Source: Paraburkholderia phenazinium
GTDB taxonomy: Bacteria > Pseudomonadota > Gammaproteobacteria > Burkholderiales > Burkholderiaceae
Length of the DNA: 64,000 nucleotides
NCBI RefSeq assembly: GCF_900142845.1
Contig: NZ_FSRU01000001.1
Span: 2,170,001 to 2,234,000 of the forward strand
Direction of reading: 5' to 3'
Below the pieces are notes generated by a model. That model was not told where the DNA came from, searched no databases, and saw nothing but the letters and a program-made list of their open reading frames with translations. The position numbers were made by a program, and so were the translations under genes. Positions 17,404 to 26,983 of the stretch are shown here, in pieces (the first letter of the stretch is position 1; each line of letters opens with the position of its first letter).

Positions 17404-17835
17404 ATGGTAGACAACATGACGCCCGAGCAGCGGCGCGCCACGATGTCGAAGATTCGCGGACGGGACACCAAACTGGAACTGCTCGTGCGCCGAGAACTGC
17501 ACCGTCGCGGCAATCGCTTCCGGGTCAATGCGGCGTGGCTAGCCGGAAAGCCAGACATCGTATTCACCCGTATCAGGCTCGCCGTATTCATCGACGGGGA
17601 TTTCTGGCATGGCTGGCACTTTCACGAATGAGAGGCGAAGCTTTCCCCGTACTGGAAGGAAAAAATCGCCGGCAACCGGGCCCGAGATCTGCGGCATACG
17701 ACAGCGCTTCGCAAGGAGGACTGGTCCGTCATGCGCATCTGGGAGCATGAAATCAAGACCGATCTGGCGCACTGCATAGACCGCATTGAACGTCGAATAG
17801 CCCGACTTCGTCGACGAGAAACCATCCGAAGGTAA
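17404..17835 (+). pseudogene. vsr: Very-short-patch (Vsr) endonuclease interrupted by one TGA
   Basis: The 144-codon frame reads as a complete Vsr except for TGA at 17629-17631. Before it: TPEQRRATMSKIRGRDTKLE (the MSxIRGKxT-type start), KPDIVF and VFIDGDFWHGWHFHE. After it: EAKLSPYWKEKIAGNRARD and MRIWEHE, both hallmark Vsr C-terminal motifs. Vsr proteins often have Trp at the stop position (TGG), so one G-to-A change explains it. Vsr nicks T:G mismatches arising from deamination of 5-methylcytosine, matching the upstream C5 methylase. The catalytic Asp is retained (KPD), but the truncated 75-aa product lacks the C-terminal half. Confidence 0.9.
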
Positions 17836-17961
17836 GCAGCGGAAGCTGCCCGCTTCCCCCGGCGCTGCTGAAAGGGAGCGGTCCGGCCCAAGTCTGGATG
17901 CTGTCAGACGGACTTGAGCGCGTTGGCCGCACAAAGGAAAATCAGCGGAAATTTTGAAGCA

Positions 17962-19086
17962 ATGCGTGGATATCAGGCAATGACGGACTGGTTCAAGATA
18001 ATAGTAAACGACGAAATGGTTAGCGAAAAACTTCGCACTTTTCTTGACATTGCATATACGGAAGAACGTGCACTGCTGTCGGAATGGATAAGCGAGTTTG
18101 TTGTAAAGGATGGCTTAATCAAAACAATGAAGCAATTCCAGATAACTTTTCACGATGTTTTATGGGAGATATATCTCAATAAGGTTTTCCTTGTGAGTAA
18201 ATTTATGATTGTTGATGGGCGCGCCTCGCCCGATTTCGATCTACTGAAAAATGGCACGCACACTTTCGTAGAGGCAGTCATCGCAAATATCGGACTGGAA
18301 TCGCGAAAGGAAAGCGATAGAAATATATCGGACGTTTACGCAGAAAACAATTACCCAGATATTCTGGACGAGTCCATAGTAAGAATCTCAAACGCTATCG
18401 GATTCAAATTGGAGATCTATGCGAAAAAATATCAGGACGTCGTCAAGGAAAGTCCTTTCGTTGTCGCCGTAGGCGACTTTGGTCAGGTCAATTACGGCCA
18501 GTCATACTACCTGCCGATGCTAGGGGTGTTATATAACGCCTACTTCGACCCGTCTGATAAAAGGGACCTTCTCATCCACTGCGAGGACAATTACGGTCGG
18601 GAGTACAAGTATCTGGATCGCATTACCAAATACAACGGCAGCGAATTGGATCTTGGTTTGTTTTCGAGCGACAAAAACTCCCACATATCAGCAATAATGT
18701 ATTCGTGCACACTTACGCTGGGAAAGCTTACCAGTTTGTCTAAAAATCACAGCCCTTTCGATAAATGCATCAAGATCGTTTTCGAGGTATATATGGGAGA
18801 GCTTCATATTGCGAGATTCAGTGGATCGAATTCCGACGAATCAATTGCAGATGGGCTGTTCGTCTTCCATAATCCGTTTGCGAAGGTGCCGCTCGATGAG
18901 GATTCGATAAATGCGGAAGGTGTAACGCATGTATTCTTTGATGCGGAAAATTCCGAAATCACAATAAAGGCCTCGAGCGCACGCATGTTGAAGCGAAGAT
19001 TCGTTGCAATGAAGGATATGGCGCCAACCCTGATTCCGGGCTTCCATGAAATGGAATGGCTGCCTGTCATTCCGAACGGTCGTTGA
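17962..19086 (+). CDS. AT-rich orphan protein, possible degenerate PD-(D/E)XK nuclease
   Basis: 374 aa from ATG 17962; TTG 17914 and ATG 17983 are alternatives. Codon and base use are clearly more AT-rich than flanking genes, suggesting separate acquisition. I recognise no family with confidence. The stretch ASPDFDLLKNGTHTFVEAVIAN (~residues 90-112, quoted here in part as PDFDLL and FVEAV) resembles the PD...(E)xx core of PD-(D/E)XK enzymes, but the usual Lys is absent. It lies on the same strand as the RM operon, about 125 bp after the vsr remnant, within the defence island. Confidence 0.6.
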   Translation: MRGYQAMTDWFKIIVNDEMVSEKLRTFLDIAYTEERALLSEWISEFVVKDGLIKTMKQFQITFHDVLWEIYLNKVFLVSKFMIVDGRASPDFDLLKNGTHTFVEAVIANIGLESRKESDRNISDVYAENNYPDILDESIVRISNAIGFKLEIYAKKYQDVVKESPFVVAVGDFGQVNYGQSYYLPMLGVLYNAYFDPSDKRDLLIHCEDNYGREYKYLDRITKYNGSELDLGLFSSDKNSHISAIMYSCTLTLGKLTSLSKNHSPFDKCIKIVFEVYMGELHIARFSGSNSDESIADGLFVFHNPFAKVPLDEDSINAEGVTHVFFDAENSEITIKASSARMLKRRFVAMKDMAPTLIPGFHEMEWLPVIPNGR

Positions 19087-19449
19087 CTATCGCAGCCGCT
19101 ATAGGCTTTCCGATGACTTTTGCGTCGTAGTCATCTATCGGCCTGTTCTTGATCTTCAAGGTAAGGCGTGCGCATACGTGCCCACCGTTGGACGGGACGT
19201 CCACTCGATCTACGGTGGATTTGAGGAAGTCCAGTGTGCGATCCTCGGGATTTTCATTCGCTCCCCGTCCTCAACGATCCGGGCATCCTCTCAGTTGAGC
19301 CTGCCGCGATTCCGGCTGCATCGAGACGACGCATGCATTGCTGCAGACAATGTTCAATTCGAGAGGCGATCCGGGAGCGTTCCACCGGCGCAAATGGCGC
19401 GCCATGCGATGGCATGGTGGTCGCGTTCTGTAGCAGCACGGTTCTCGCG
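19087..19449. other. About 360 bp with no recognisable gene
   Basis: Nothing with convincing coding character. It lies between the orphan defence gene and the 3' end of the tyrosine recombinase, where an attachment site could be expected, but I see no tRNA fragment or clear direct repeat. Confidence 0.4.
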
Positions 19450-20617
19450 CTAGGATTCAGTAGGTACTCTTTCGCCCTGTTCCCGCACGGTTTCGGCGTG
19501 CCGCATGTCATCTTCAGCGTGAAGATAGATTTCAGTCGTCTGGATCGATGCGTGCCGCAGGTTGTTCTGGATGAAGCGCAGATCCGTGCCGGCATCAGCC
19601 TGATGCGACGCAGCACTGTGGCGGAGCCAGTGGGTCGACGCGCGTCGCAGGGTTGCGGCGCCAGCCGGATCACTCGTTTCCAGCATCCCCGCAGCGCGCC
19701 GGAAAACTTCCTTGACGACCAGGTAGACCGCCGCCGGCGTCAGGTGTCTGCGCGGGTCGCCCGCGACGCTCATCACCGCGGCCGCCGTCTCATTCCCCAA
19801 CGGCGTTGGCGCCAGCCCGTGAAAAACCCGGTACCGCGCGAGGTCCGCCATCAGCGCGGCGCTCACCGGCACCTCCCCTTCGGTGCCGCCCTTCCCGAGC
19901 ACGTGCAGCCACCATTTGCCCCGGCGCTGATAGAAGTCTGCGGCCTTCGCATTCGCCGCTTCCGAGACCCGCAGTCCAGTGTGGTACAGCAGGCGGATCA
20001 GCCAGCGGCTGCGCTCGTAGTGCTGGTGATCGCGCGGTGAGCCGCGGCCACTGCTCGACGCTGGCGAGCACGTGGTCCCACAGCGCGTGATCCAGGTACC
20101 GCTCGACCCGCGGCGTGCGCCTCGCGGCCCCACCCGTCCGGCGGCGCAGCGCCAGCGGATTGCCGGCGAGATAACCGGCACTGACCAAATACGACAGCAG
20201 CCCGGACACGATGCCGAGCGCCTGGTGCCGGCTACGCTCTGATAGCGGGCCGTCGAACAGCCGTCGCGTGCCACCCCGCCGCGGCCGGGTCGGATCAGCC
20301 CAGTCGTTGGTCGGCGCCTCAAGGAACTGCTCATATAGCAGGAAGTCCTCGCGCGTGAGGCTGGAGAGCGGCTTGCCTAGCGTCCGCGTGGTCCACAACA
20401 GCAGGCGTACCGCTTCCTTGCGGTAGCTGCGCAGCGTGTGCGGCGAGCCGGCGTATTCGGCGAGCCACAGGCGCACGGCCTCCACGTCGCTATCGGCCGC
20501 GATCTGCAGGTGGCCGCCCCGCGCGCGATTGGTGCCGTCGCGTCCGTCGAGGGCAACAGGCACCGTAAGCGACAGGACGCTGTCGGGTGATTCCGGGGCG
20601 GTGACGGGCAGGCTCAT
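19450..20617 (-). pseudogene. Tyrosine recombinase/integrase with a single frameshift
   Basis: Two overlapping frames together make one ~388-aa integrase. The first (20617 to about 20040) has the SAM-like core-binding domain (SPHTLRSYRKEAVRLLLW...). The second (about 20036 to 19450) has the catalytic domain: Arg in LLYHTGLRVSEAA, Lys in HVLGKGGTEGEVP, His-x-x-Arg in THWLRHSAASH, His/Tyr in LRHASIQTTEIYLH. At about 20034-20040 the GCGCGA tract appears to lack one base, which would otherwise give TARDHQHYERSRW. Either a real inactivation or a sequencing error. Probably the integrase that mobilised the defence island. Confidence 0.88.
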
Positions 20618-21202
20618 GGTGTGACGCGTTTTCAGATGGAGTTTTCGCAGCGTACACGATCAGAATTTGTGATTATGGGCGTTATCTTCACGGCGCGATT
20701 ACCTGACTAAGCTATGCGGTCAAGCATTTGACTCAACCGGCCGACCGACACCGCCCGCTCGGACATCATTTGTTCCAGATGACGCAGACTCAACGGACAA
20801 GCGACGTACGAATTTCAGCATTACATCCAGCGGGTAATGCAGCCGTCTTAGCGCTTTGCTCACAGTGGCGATCGGGGTCCTTATCATTCGTCACATCGCC
20901 CGTTTCGGAACCAACCTCCATATCGCAGAACGGCTCAATGCGAAAGAACCCCCATTCGCGCGCACGCCGCGTCAGTGCCGCATGAGATCAATCCGCTTTG
21001 ACTACAAAGTGATGCAGTGCCTGGCGTACACTACCGCAGGCAGCGTAAATGCCGGGCCGGGTTACCCCCGCGCCGTACGCTCTTGCCCTGCGGTGGGCGG
21101 CGAGCTGCGCCGTGGATACCCCTACATCCGCAAGGCACCACTTAACGACTGCAATTTACTGGTCCGCCAAACGGGGCCGTGTCTTGGTGATAACTCTTAG
21201 AC
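20618..21202. other. About 585 bp with no recognisable gene
   Basis: Frames on the + strand (20728-20985, 20856-21200) are not supported by ribosome sites or motifs. A short piece around 20860-20950 (VLIIRHIARFGTNLHIAERL) may be a decayed coding fragment, but I cannot name it. Confidence 0.4.
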
Positions 21203-21216
21203 TAAGGAAGAAGCCT

Positions 21217-22113
21217 GTGGGGTTACTAAAATACGGAGTAAGAAAATATCCGGCGACATCGGCATTGCTGGCTTCTTCTGCGAGCCTCGGCTGGTCAACA
21301 CTATCCGCGGAACTTCGAGCTCATGGCGCATGTGAAACGCCGACGATCGTTGCACAACACGTTGAAATTTGCCTGGTTATTGCCGGCAACAAAAACAGTC
21401 TCGTAAGGCGGAACGAGGCCGGGCTTCGTCAAGAGGCGATAGCGAACACCGGCGCTATCTGGTTGAGCCCAGCTGGGGTTAGTAAGAATATGGTGATAAA
21501 TGCGCCTGTCCCCCAAACAATGCATCTTTACTTGCCTGCTACCTTGTTTGATCAACTGGAACACGATTTTAACCTTCCGGTCGCGCCGGCCCGCACGATC
21601 CGCCACCTAGCGGGTATCCGCGATAATGTGATCGAGCAGATAGGACGTTCAATTATATCGGAACTCGACAACCCGACGCCCGTCGCGCGCATGTACGTAG
21701 AAACTGCCTCACTGATGCTGGCTGCGAGACTGCTTCAAAAGCATTCGGACGCCGAGGCGTACACGTCCCTTGAATCTTCAACGCATGATCTTGATCGTAA
21801 TCGGCTCCGCCACGTCCTCGAGTATGTTGCAGCAAACATTAAAAATAACATCACTCTTACGGATCTCGCCGCAATCGCAGGTTACAGCCCATTTCATTTT
21901 GCGCGTAAGTTCACGCTCGCCATGGGTATTCCGCCGCACAGTTATATAAGCCGTATGCGGCTGGAGAACGCGATGGCGGAATTGGCGTCAGGCAAATTAC
22001 CGCTTGCGGAAATCGCGCACAATGCACATTTCTCCTCGCAGGCCAGTTTTACGCGAGCGTTTCATCGCGTAACCGGCATGACACCAAAGGAGTACCAGCG
22101 CCGTCGACGCTAG
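21217..22113 (+). CDS. AraC-family transcriptional regulator
   Basis: 298 aa with a GTG start at 21217 preceded by AAGGAAG at proper spacing; the longer frame from 21049 adds residues that look non-coding. The last ~100 residues contain the two HTH motifs of AraC/XylS: ITLTDLAAIAGYSPFHFARKF and LPLAEIAHNAHFSSQASFTRAF, followed by the usual TGMTPKEYQ ending. The N-terminal ~190 residues form a cupin-like sensor region of unknown ligand. It may control the SnoaL-like gene 106 bp downstream, which is on the same strand. Confidence 0.92.
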   Translation: MGLLKYGVRKYPATSALLASSASLGWSTLSAELRAHGACETPTIVAQHVEICLVIAGNKNSLVRRNEAGLRQEAIANTGAIWLSPAGVSKNMVINAPVPQTMHLYLPATLFDQLEHDFNLPVAPARTIRHLAGIRDNVIEQIGRSIISELDNPTPVARMYVETASLMLAARLLQKHSDAEAYTSLESSTHDLDRNRLRHVLEYVAANIKNNITLTDLAAIAGYSPFHFARKFTLAMGIPPHSYISRMRLENAMAELASGKLPLAEIAHNAHFSSQASFTRAFHRVTGMTPKEYQRRRR

Positions 22114-22219
22114 CAAGCACGGTAAAAATATCCGCAAGTACGGGAAAGACGGGGCCGTATCCTCGATGCTATTGTCGTTACTGCAGTTGCGGCAATCCAC
22201 TACTTTGACGGAGAACGAA

Positions 22220-22687
22220 ATGAGCAACAGGACACCAGAGCAAGAGCGCAACGAACAGGTGGTCCGCCAGCTATACTATTTTGCTGAGGCGTCCTCCAAA
22301 GACACAGCGAAATTCATGTCGCTCTTTGCAGAAGGCGGCAGCTTCTACGATATCTCCGCGGGCAAGAAATACTATGGCGCCGACATAGGCCGAACGGTCG
22401 ATATCTATGCGAGTGCCTTTCCCGATATGCACCGAGAACTCGGCAATTTCTATTTCTACGACAACGCTGTTATCGTTGAGCTATCGCTGAACGGTACCCA
22501 TAACGGCGAACTCGCATTGCCGATCGGAACAATTCCCCCGACAGGAAAGAATATCCATGCGCCTTGTTGCGATGTCTTCCGGTTGACGGATGGCAAAGTC
22601 ACTTCATTCGACTGTTATCTTGTGGCTTCAGTTCTTCTGGAGCAGCTTGGCGTGCTTGGAAATCTTGGAGCAGTCCTCAAGCATTGA
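22220..22687 (+). CDS. SnoaL-like / NTF2-fold protein
   Basis: 155 aa. GGAGAACGA precedes ATG 22220. The sequence has the alpha+beta cone pattern of the SnoaL/NTF2 superfamily: an N-terminal helix pair (VVRQLYYFAEASSKDTAKFMSLF), FYDISAGKKYYGAD, FPDMHRELGNFYF, then beta strands ending VFRLTDGKVTSFDCYL. Members are small hydrolases, isomerases or binding proteins; the substrate cannot be read from sequence. The AraC gene just upstream suggests inducible expression. Confidence 0.75.
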   Translation: MSNRTPEQERNEQVVRQLYYFAEASSKDTAKFMSLFAEGGSFYDISAGKKYYGADIGRTVDIYASAFPDMHRELGNFYFYDNAVIVELSLNGTHNGELALPIGTIPPTGKNIHAPCCDVFRLTDGKVTSFDCYLVASVLLEQLGVLGNLGAVLKH

Positions 22688-22987
22688 GCGGGGCATTCGC
22701 GAAGTCCTCATCAGCAAGCCATCAACCGATCGCGACGGGGTTCGTGTCCGGGATAGCCTCGCGATCAAACTCGTCGATCTCATCATCATCAGGGCAGCCG
22801 ACGGCGCAGACATGACCGACTCTTTCGCCGGTTCTGTCGTAGCAAGATAAGGTGGAAAAGTAAACGCAATGTGATAAGCATTACTTATGAAGTAATGCGA
22901 GTGAATCTGCTGTGCAGCGGACATCCGGATTTCCACCCAAGCACTTAAGCTGCCTTTTGGGTCAAGTGCATGACTTCAATGCCGCTC

Positions 22988-23155
22988 AAAGTGCTGCTGG
23001 ATGACTCGCGTGACTATGTCCAGCGCGCCATCGCCGCAGACGTTGATGCACGGGTTGACGTCTGGATAGGGATGCCTCACGGATTCGCTGGCAGGATCGG
23101 CGTGTTGAAGGCCTCGGGAGAGGCTCTCCAGGCGATCGGTGTATTTCTCAGATTG
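22988..23155 (+). pseudogene. 3' fragment of an HSL-family esterase
   Basis: Encodes VLLDDSRDYVQRAIAADVDA and MPHGFAGRIGVLKASGEALQ, the C-terminal end of the intact esterase at 34914-35879, whose 5' three quarters are missing here. Its 3' end is also lost: after GTATTTCTC the sequence jumps into the spacer that precedes the nitroreductase, skipping about 130 bp present in the other copy. Confidence 0.85.
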
Positions 23156-23240
23156 TCGTGCCGAAGTGGGGAATTTGATCGTAGCCGCGTGAGCGAGCAC
23201 GTCGTGCGAGTCAGTTGCGGCCTTCTGCCTTGGAGGATCT

Positions 23241-23876
23241 ATGAGAAACGCTATAGAGGATGTTGGGCTCGACATTCTGTTTCGTGAGGCACGTACGTAC
23301 AGCGCGTGGCTAAACGAGCCGGTGTCGGACGAAATCTTGCGTCAGGTTTACGACCTGATGAGATGGGCTCCCACCAGCGCCAACTGCAATCCCACACGGA
23401 TCGTCTTCCTGCGCACCAAGGCGGCAAAGGAGAGGCTGTTGCCGGCACTCGCTCCTGGGAACGTGGACAAGACCATGAGCGCCCCGGTGACAGCCATCAT
23501 CGCTTGCGACCTGAAGTTCTATGAAAAGATGCCGCTGCTATTTCCGCACAATCCTGGCATGCGCGATCTCTTCGCCAATGCACCGGAACTAGTCGACGCT
23601 ACGGCGAAACGCAACTCCAGTTTGCAAGGCGCCTACATGATTCTGGCTGCGCGTGCGTTAGGACTGGATTGCGGGCCGATGTCGGGGTTCGACAACGCGA
23701 AGGTCGACGAGGAATTCTTTGGTGCTGGTAAGAGCGAGCCGAATTCCACGCAAGAATTCTTTCCCGAAGGTCACATTAAATCGAACTTCCTTTGCAATCT
23801 CGGGTATGGCGATAAGTCAAAGTTGTTCGCGCGCGGGCCGCGCCTCGAATTCGATCAGGCCTGCACACTTTTGTAG
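23241..23876 (+). CDS. Nitroreductase-family malonic semialdehyde reductase (RutE-like), copy 1
   Basis: 211 aa, GGAGG ribosome site. RutE/HadB-type nitroreductase features: LMRWAPTSANCNPTRIVFLR (FMN-phosphate region), ALAPGNVDKTMSAPVTAII, RNSSLQGAYMILAARALGLD and PMSGFDNAKVDEEFF, ending in NLGYGDKSKLFARGPRL. RutE reduces malonic semialdehyde to 3-hydroxypropionate using FMN and NAD(P)H; other small aldehydes or nitro compounds are possible. It differs from the copy at 34094-34729 at 16 of 211 residues, 15 of them in the first 104; residues ~105-198 are identical. Confidence 0.85.
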   Translation: MRNAIEDVGLDILFREARTYSAWLNEPVSDEILRQVYDLMRWAPTSANCNPTRIVFLRTKAAKERLLPALAPGNVDKTMSAPVTAIIACDLKFYEKMPLLFPHNPGMRDLFANAPELVDATAKRNSSLQGAYMILAARALGLDCGPMSGFDNAKVDEEFFGAGKSEPNSTQEFFPEGHIKSNFLCNLGYGDKSKLFARGPRLEFDQACTLL

Positions 23877-23905
23877 ATGTGTTCGTGGAACGCACGAAAC
23901 CAAAC

Positions 23906-24225
23906 TGCCGCGTGTTTTCGTGTCGACACTTGGCCGAGGCAACCTGACTCTGAGGGTGCACGGTGTCGAAAACCGATGAACTCGAAGCAGCCGTCGTGAC
24001 CTGGTTAAATCAGCCGGCCCTGCTCTTCTGAACATCGAGGTAGACACAATGACACTCGTGATGCCGCCCAATATCGATTAGGGTCTGCGTACGGCATGGT
24101 CCTGTATTCAGCGAATGCCTTGTTGCAAGGCCAATCCGCCTACGTGTTCGCGATGATTCGCGAGAATCTATAAGGCTTGCCCGACTACCTGAGGCGCGCT
24201 TGCACATTGGCTCAAGCGAGGAACT
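23906..24225. other. About 320 bp without a supported gene
   Basis: A possible decayed frame around 24090-24170 (LYSANALLQGQSAYVFAMIRENL followed by a stop, quoted in part) is suggestive but unidentified. The ribosome site GAGGAA for the DUF3331 gene lies at its right end. Confidence 0.4.
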
Positions 24226-24684
24226 ATGGACGACACTGCAGACGATCAACGGTGGCTGCAAATGCTAGCCTTGCTTGGCCCAGTGTCGTCGCTGGCAGCC
24301 GTCAGAGATACCTCCCCCAACGGCGCCCATCAGACTCCTGCGGGGGTGGGTAGACGAAATCAGGATTCCGTACGAAATTCCACCCATGTCAAAATCCTGG
24401 AGCGGCTCTCACCCACCTCTATCGTGGTTAGCCTGGCCGACGCGACCTCAGGCCGGTATGGCGACCAGACCTGGGTGTTGCGCACAGCCCGCCGCAAAGG
24501 CTTTTGCCTGTTGAGCGGCGAGCCGTTCCTACCGGGCGATCCGGTCTATCGCGCGAACGCGCGGCGGCACAACATAACGATTGCCACCCTGGCTATATCG
24601 GTAGCGGCAATCGCACACCTGGAAGAAGATGTGTCCTTTCCGCTGCTCGATGGCGGATTAACATTGGAGATCGAAAATGGCTGA
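24226..24684 (+). CDS. DUF3331-family protein
   Basis: 152 aa with GAGGAA five bases before ATG. The C-terminal ~100 residues match the pattern of DUF3331 proteins, common in Burkholderia-group genomes: VKILERLSPTSIVVSLADAT, GRYGDQTWVLRTARRKG and CLLSGEPFLPGDPVYR. Function of the family is unknown. The gene overlaps the oxidoreductase start by eight bases, so the two are co-transcribed and probably translationally coupled, hinting at a related function. Confidence 0.75.
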   Translation: MDDTADDQRWLQMLALLGPVSSLAAVRDTSPNGAHQTPAGVGRRNQDSVRNSTHVKILERLSPTSIVVSLADATSGRYGDQTWVLRTARRKGFCLLSGEPFLPGDPVYRANARRHNITIATLAISVAAIAHLEEDVSFPLLDGGLTLEIENG

Positions 24685-26983
24685 GCGTCGGGAAGTTGCT
24701 GGTATCAAGCGATACGACAGTCCTGCTGGCGGATGGGGAGCGTTGAACGCCACGGCGAAAGCGGTCAGACAGCAAATGGATGCGACTATCGCGCCGGTGA
24801 CTCTACTGCGCACGAACCAGCCCGATGGTTTCGATTGTCCCGGTTGCGCATGGCCGGATAAAGAGCACAGATCGACCTTCCAGTTTTGCGAGAACGGTGC
24901 GAAGGCCGTGACATGGGAGGCGACAAAAAAGCGCGTGACGCCCGAATTCTTTGCGGCGCACACGGTGAGCTCACTACTCGACTGGTCCGATCACCATTTG
25001 GAAGACGAGGGACGCCTGACTCACCCGATGGCGTATGACCATGCCACGGATACCTATGTGCCGATAACATGGGAAGCGGCGTTCTCGCGTATCGGGCAGG
25101 TGCTGCGTTCGCTGCCGGATCCCAACATGGCCGAGTTCTACACATCGGGCCGGGCATCGAACGAAGCCGCGTTTCTCTATCAACTCTTCGCGCGCGAATT
25201 CGGCACCAACAACTTCCCCGACTGTTCAAACATGTGCCACGAGGCGACCAGCGTCGGCTTGCCTCAGTCAATCGGGATCGGCAAAGGTACCGTGTCACTC
25301 GACGATTTCGAGCACTGCGAATTGCTGATCGCGATGGGACACAATCCCGGCACCAATCATCCGCGCATGATGGGAACGTTGCACGAAATCGCTCGTCGGG
25401 GTGTGCCGATCATCGTGTTCAATCCGCTGCGGGAACGGGCGCTCGAGAGATTTGCCGATCCCCAGAGCGCGATGGAGATGGTGACGTTCGGCTCAACCGA
25501 CATTGCGTCTTCGTACTATCAGGTCAAGGTGGGCGGCGACGCCGCCGCATTGAAGGGCATTCAGAAAGCCATCATGGCCCTCGACGACGAAGCCGGAGCC
25601 GACGGATCGGTTATCGACTACGAATTCATCAGCAGGCACACGAACGGTTACGATGCGGTCGTCGCCGATATCAAGGCGACGGCGTGGGAGGACATCGAAG
25701 CAAAGAGCGGGCTACCGCGCGACGCGCTGGAGGCGGTCGCGAAAGCTTACGTCAAGTCGAACGCGACCATCGTCACCTACGGAATGGGAATTACCCAGCA
25801 CAACAAGGGAACGTCGAACGTCCAGCAGATTGCCAATCTGCTCTTCCTGCGCGGCAACTTCGGGAAGCCAGGCGCCGGTATCTGTCCATTGCGCGGCCAT
25901 TCGAACGTCCAGGGCAATCGAACGGTCGGCATCACGGAGAAGCCGTCGAAGGACATGCTCGAACGCATCGAGCGCACTTATGGATTCGTGCCCCCGAAGG
26001 AACATGGCCACGACGCCGTGCGTACGATTCAGGCGATTGCCGAAGGAAAATCGAAAGTGCTGATGTGTCTGGGCGGCAACTTTTCGGTGGCACTTCCGGA
26101 TTCCGGCGCAACGTTTGCAGCCATGCGCAAACTCGATCTGGCGATACACATCAATACGAAACTGAACCGCAATCATCTTCTGGTCGGCAAGGAGTCGATC
26201 CTGCTACCGTGCCTGGGTCGCACCGAACTGGACGAGCAGTCCGGTGGCGTGCAGGCGGTGACGGTCGAGGATTCGATGTCGATGGTTCACGCATCACGGG
26301 GCAAACTTCCGCCTGCGTCGGAGTATCTGCGCTCCGAGCCGGCGATCGTCGCCGGCATTGCGCAGGCGACGCTGACGAACAGTAACGTGCCTTGGCTAAA
26401 GTTGATCGCAGATTACGACCTGATCCGGGACGGGATCGAATCGGTATTCCCTGATTTTGCGCAGTACAACCAGCGTATCCGCCAGCCGGGTGGTTTCCGG
26501 CTCCCGCTGCCGCCGACGGAGCGGGTGTGGCCGACATTGTCCGGGAAGGCGGAATTCATACCGTTTGTCGGGCTGAACGTAGGGCCGGACCCAATGTCCG
26601 CCGATGTTCTCACGCTGACGACGCTGCGCAGCCACGATCAATACAACACGACGATCTACGGTCTGGACGACCGCTATCGCGGCGTGTTCGGGCGCCGGGA
26701 CGTGATTTTCATGAACGAAGACGATATGGCCATGCACAATCTGGAGCACGGCGATCTGGTCGACGTGGAAACGGCGCTGGTGTACGACCGTACGTTCCGG
26801 CTTTCAGGGTTCACCGTGATTTCATACAACATCGCCCGCGGCTCGATCGGCGCTTACTACCCTGAAGCGAATGTCCTGGTCCCACTCGAGTACATCGACG
26901 AAGTAAGCGGCACGCCTTCATATAAATCCGTACCGGTCCGGATTTTCCGATCGTCCCAAGCAGGAGTCATGGGGCGAGCGTAG
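24677..26983 (+). CDS. FdhF/YdeP-family molybdopterin oxidoreductase
   Basis: 768 aa, GGAG ribosome site inside the DUF3331 gene. N-terminal DCPGCAWPDKEHRSTFQFCENGAK is the short Cys motif of YdeP-type proteins (quoted in part: CPGCAWPD). The molybdopterin-binding core follows (EFYTSGRASNEAAFLYQLFA, NMCHEATSVGL, AMGHNPGTNHPRM, RGNFGKPGAGICPLRGHSNV). The C-terminal dinucleotide-binding domain starts near residue 640. It resembles formate dehydrogenase alpha subunits but has no partner subunits here. E. coli YdeP is linked to acid resistance; the electron acceptor and substrate are unknown. Confidence 0.92.
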   Translation: MAERREVAGIKRYDSPAGGWGALNATAKAVRQQMDATIAPVTLLRTNQPDGFDCPGCAWPDKEHRSTFQFCENGAKAVTWEATKKRVTPEFFAAHTVSSLLDWSDHHLEDEGRLTHPMAYDHATDTYVPITWEAAFSRIGQVLRSLPDPNMAEFYTSGRASNEAAFLYQLFAREFGTNNFPDCSNMCHEATSVGLPQSIGIGKGTVSLDDFEHCELLIAMGHNPGTNHPRMMGTLHEIARRGVPIIVFNPLRERALERFADPQSAMEMVTFGSTDIASSYYQVKVGGDAAALKGIQKAIMALDDEAGADGSVIDYEFISRHTNGYDAVVADIKATAWEDIEAKSGLPRDALEAVAKAYVKSNATIVTYGMGITQHNKGTSNVQQIANLLFLRGNFGKPGAGICPLRGHSNVQGNRTVGITEKPSKDMLERIERTYGFVPPKEHGHDAVRTIQAIAEGKSKVLMCLGGNFSVALPDSGATFAAMRKLDLAIHINTKLNRNHLLVGKESILLPCLGRTELDEQSGGVQAVTVEDSMSMVHASRGKLPPASEYLRSEPAIVAGIAQATLTNSNVPWLKLIADYDLIRDGIESVFPDFAQYNQRIRQPGGFRLPLPPTERVWPTLSGKAEFIPFVGLNVGPDPMSADVLTLTTLRSHDQYNTTIYGLDDRYRGVFGRRDVIFMNEDDMAMHNLEHGDLVDVETALVYDRTFRLSGFTVISYNIARGSIGAYYPEANVLVPLEYIDEVSGTPSYKSVPVRIFRSSQAGVMGRA

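Larger units (their letters stand above)
22988..23905 (+). repeat. Inverted duplication, left arm
   Basis: About 0.9 kb homologous, in inverted orientation, to about 34058-35100. It carries the esterase fragment and a nitroreductase copy. Homology begins at AAGTGCTGCTGGATGACTC and fades after the nitroreductase stop in GCGAAACCAAACT-like sequence (here ACGAAACCAAACT). Confidence 0.85.

Noticed and set aside
17629..17631. Selenocysteine or programmed read-through at the vsr TGA
   Set aside because: No known selenoprotein in the Vsr family and no SECIS-like hairpin seen just downstream; a point mutation is simpler.
25069..26385. 438-codon plus-strand frame
   Set aside because: Lies inside the YdeP-like gene in another frame and is Arg/His-rich without motifs.
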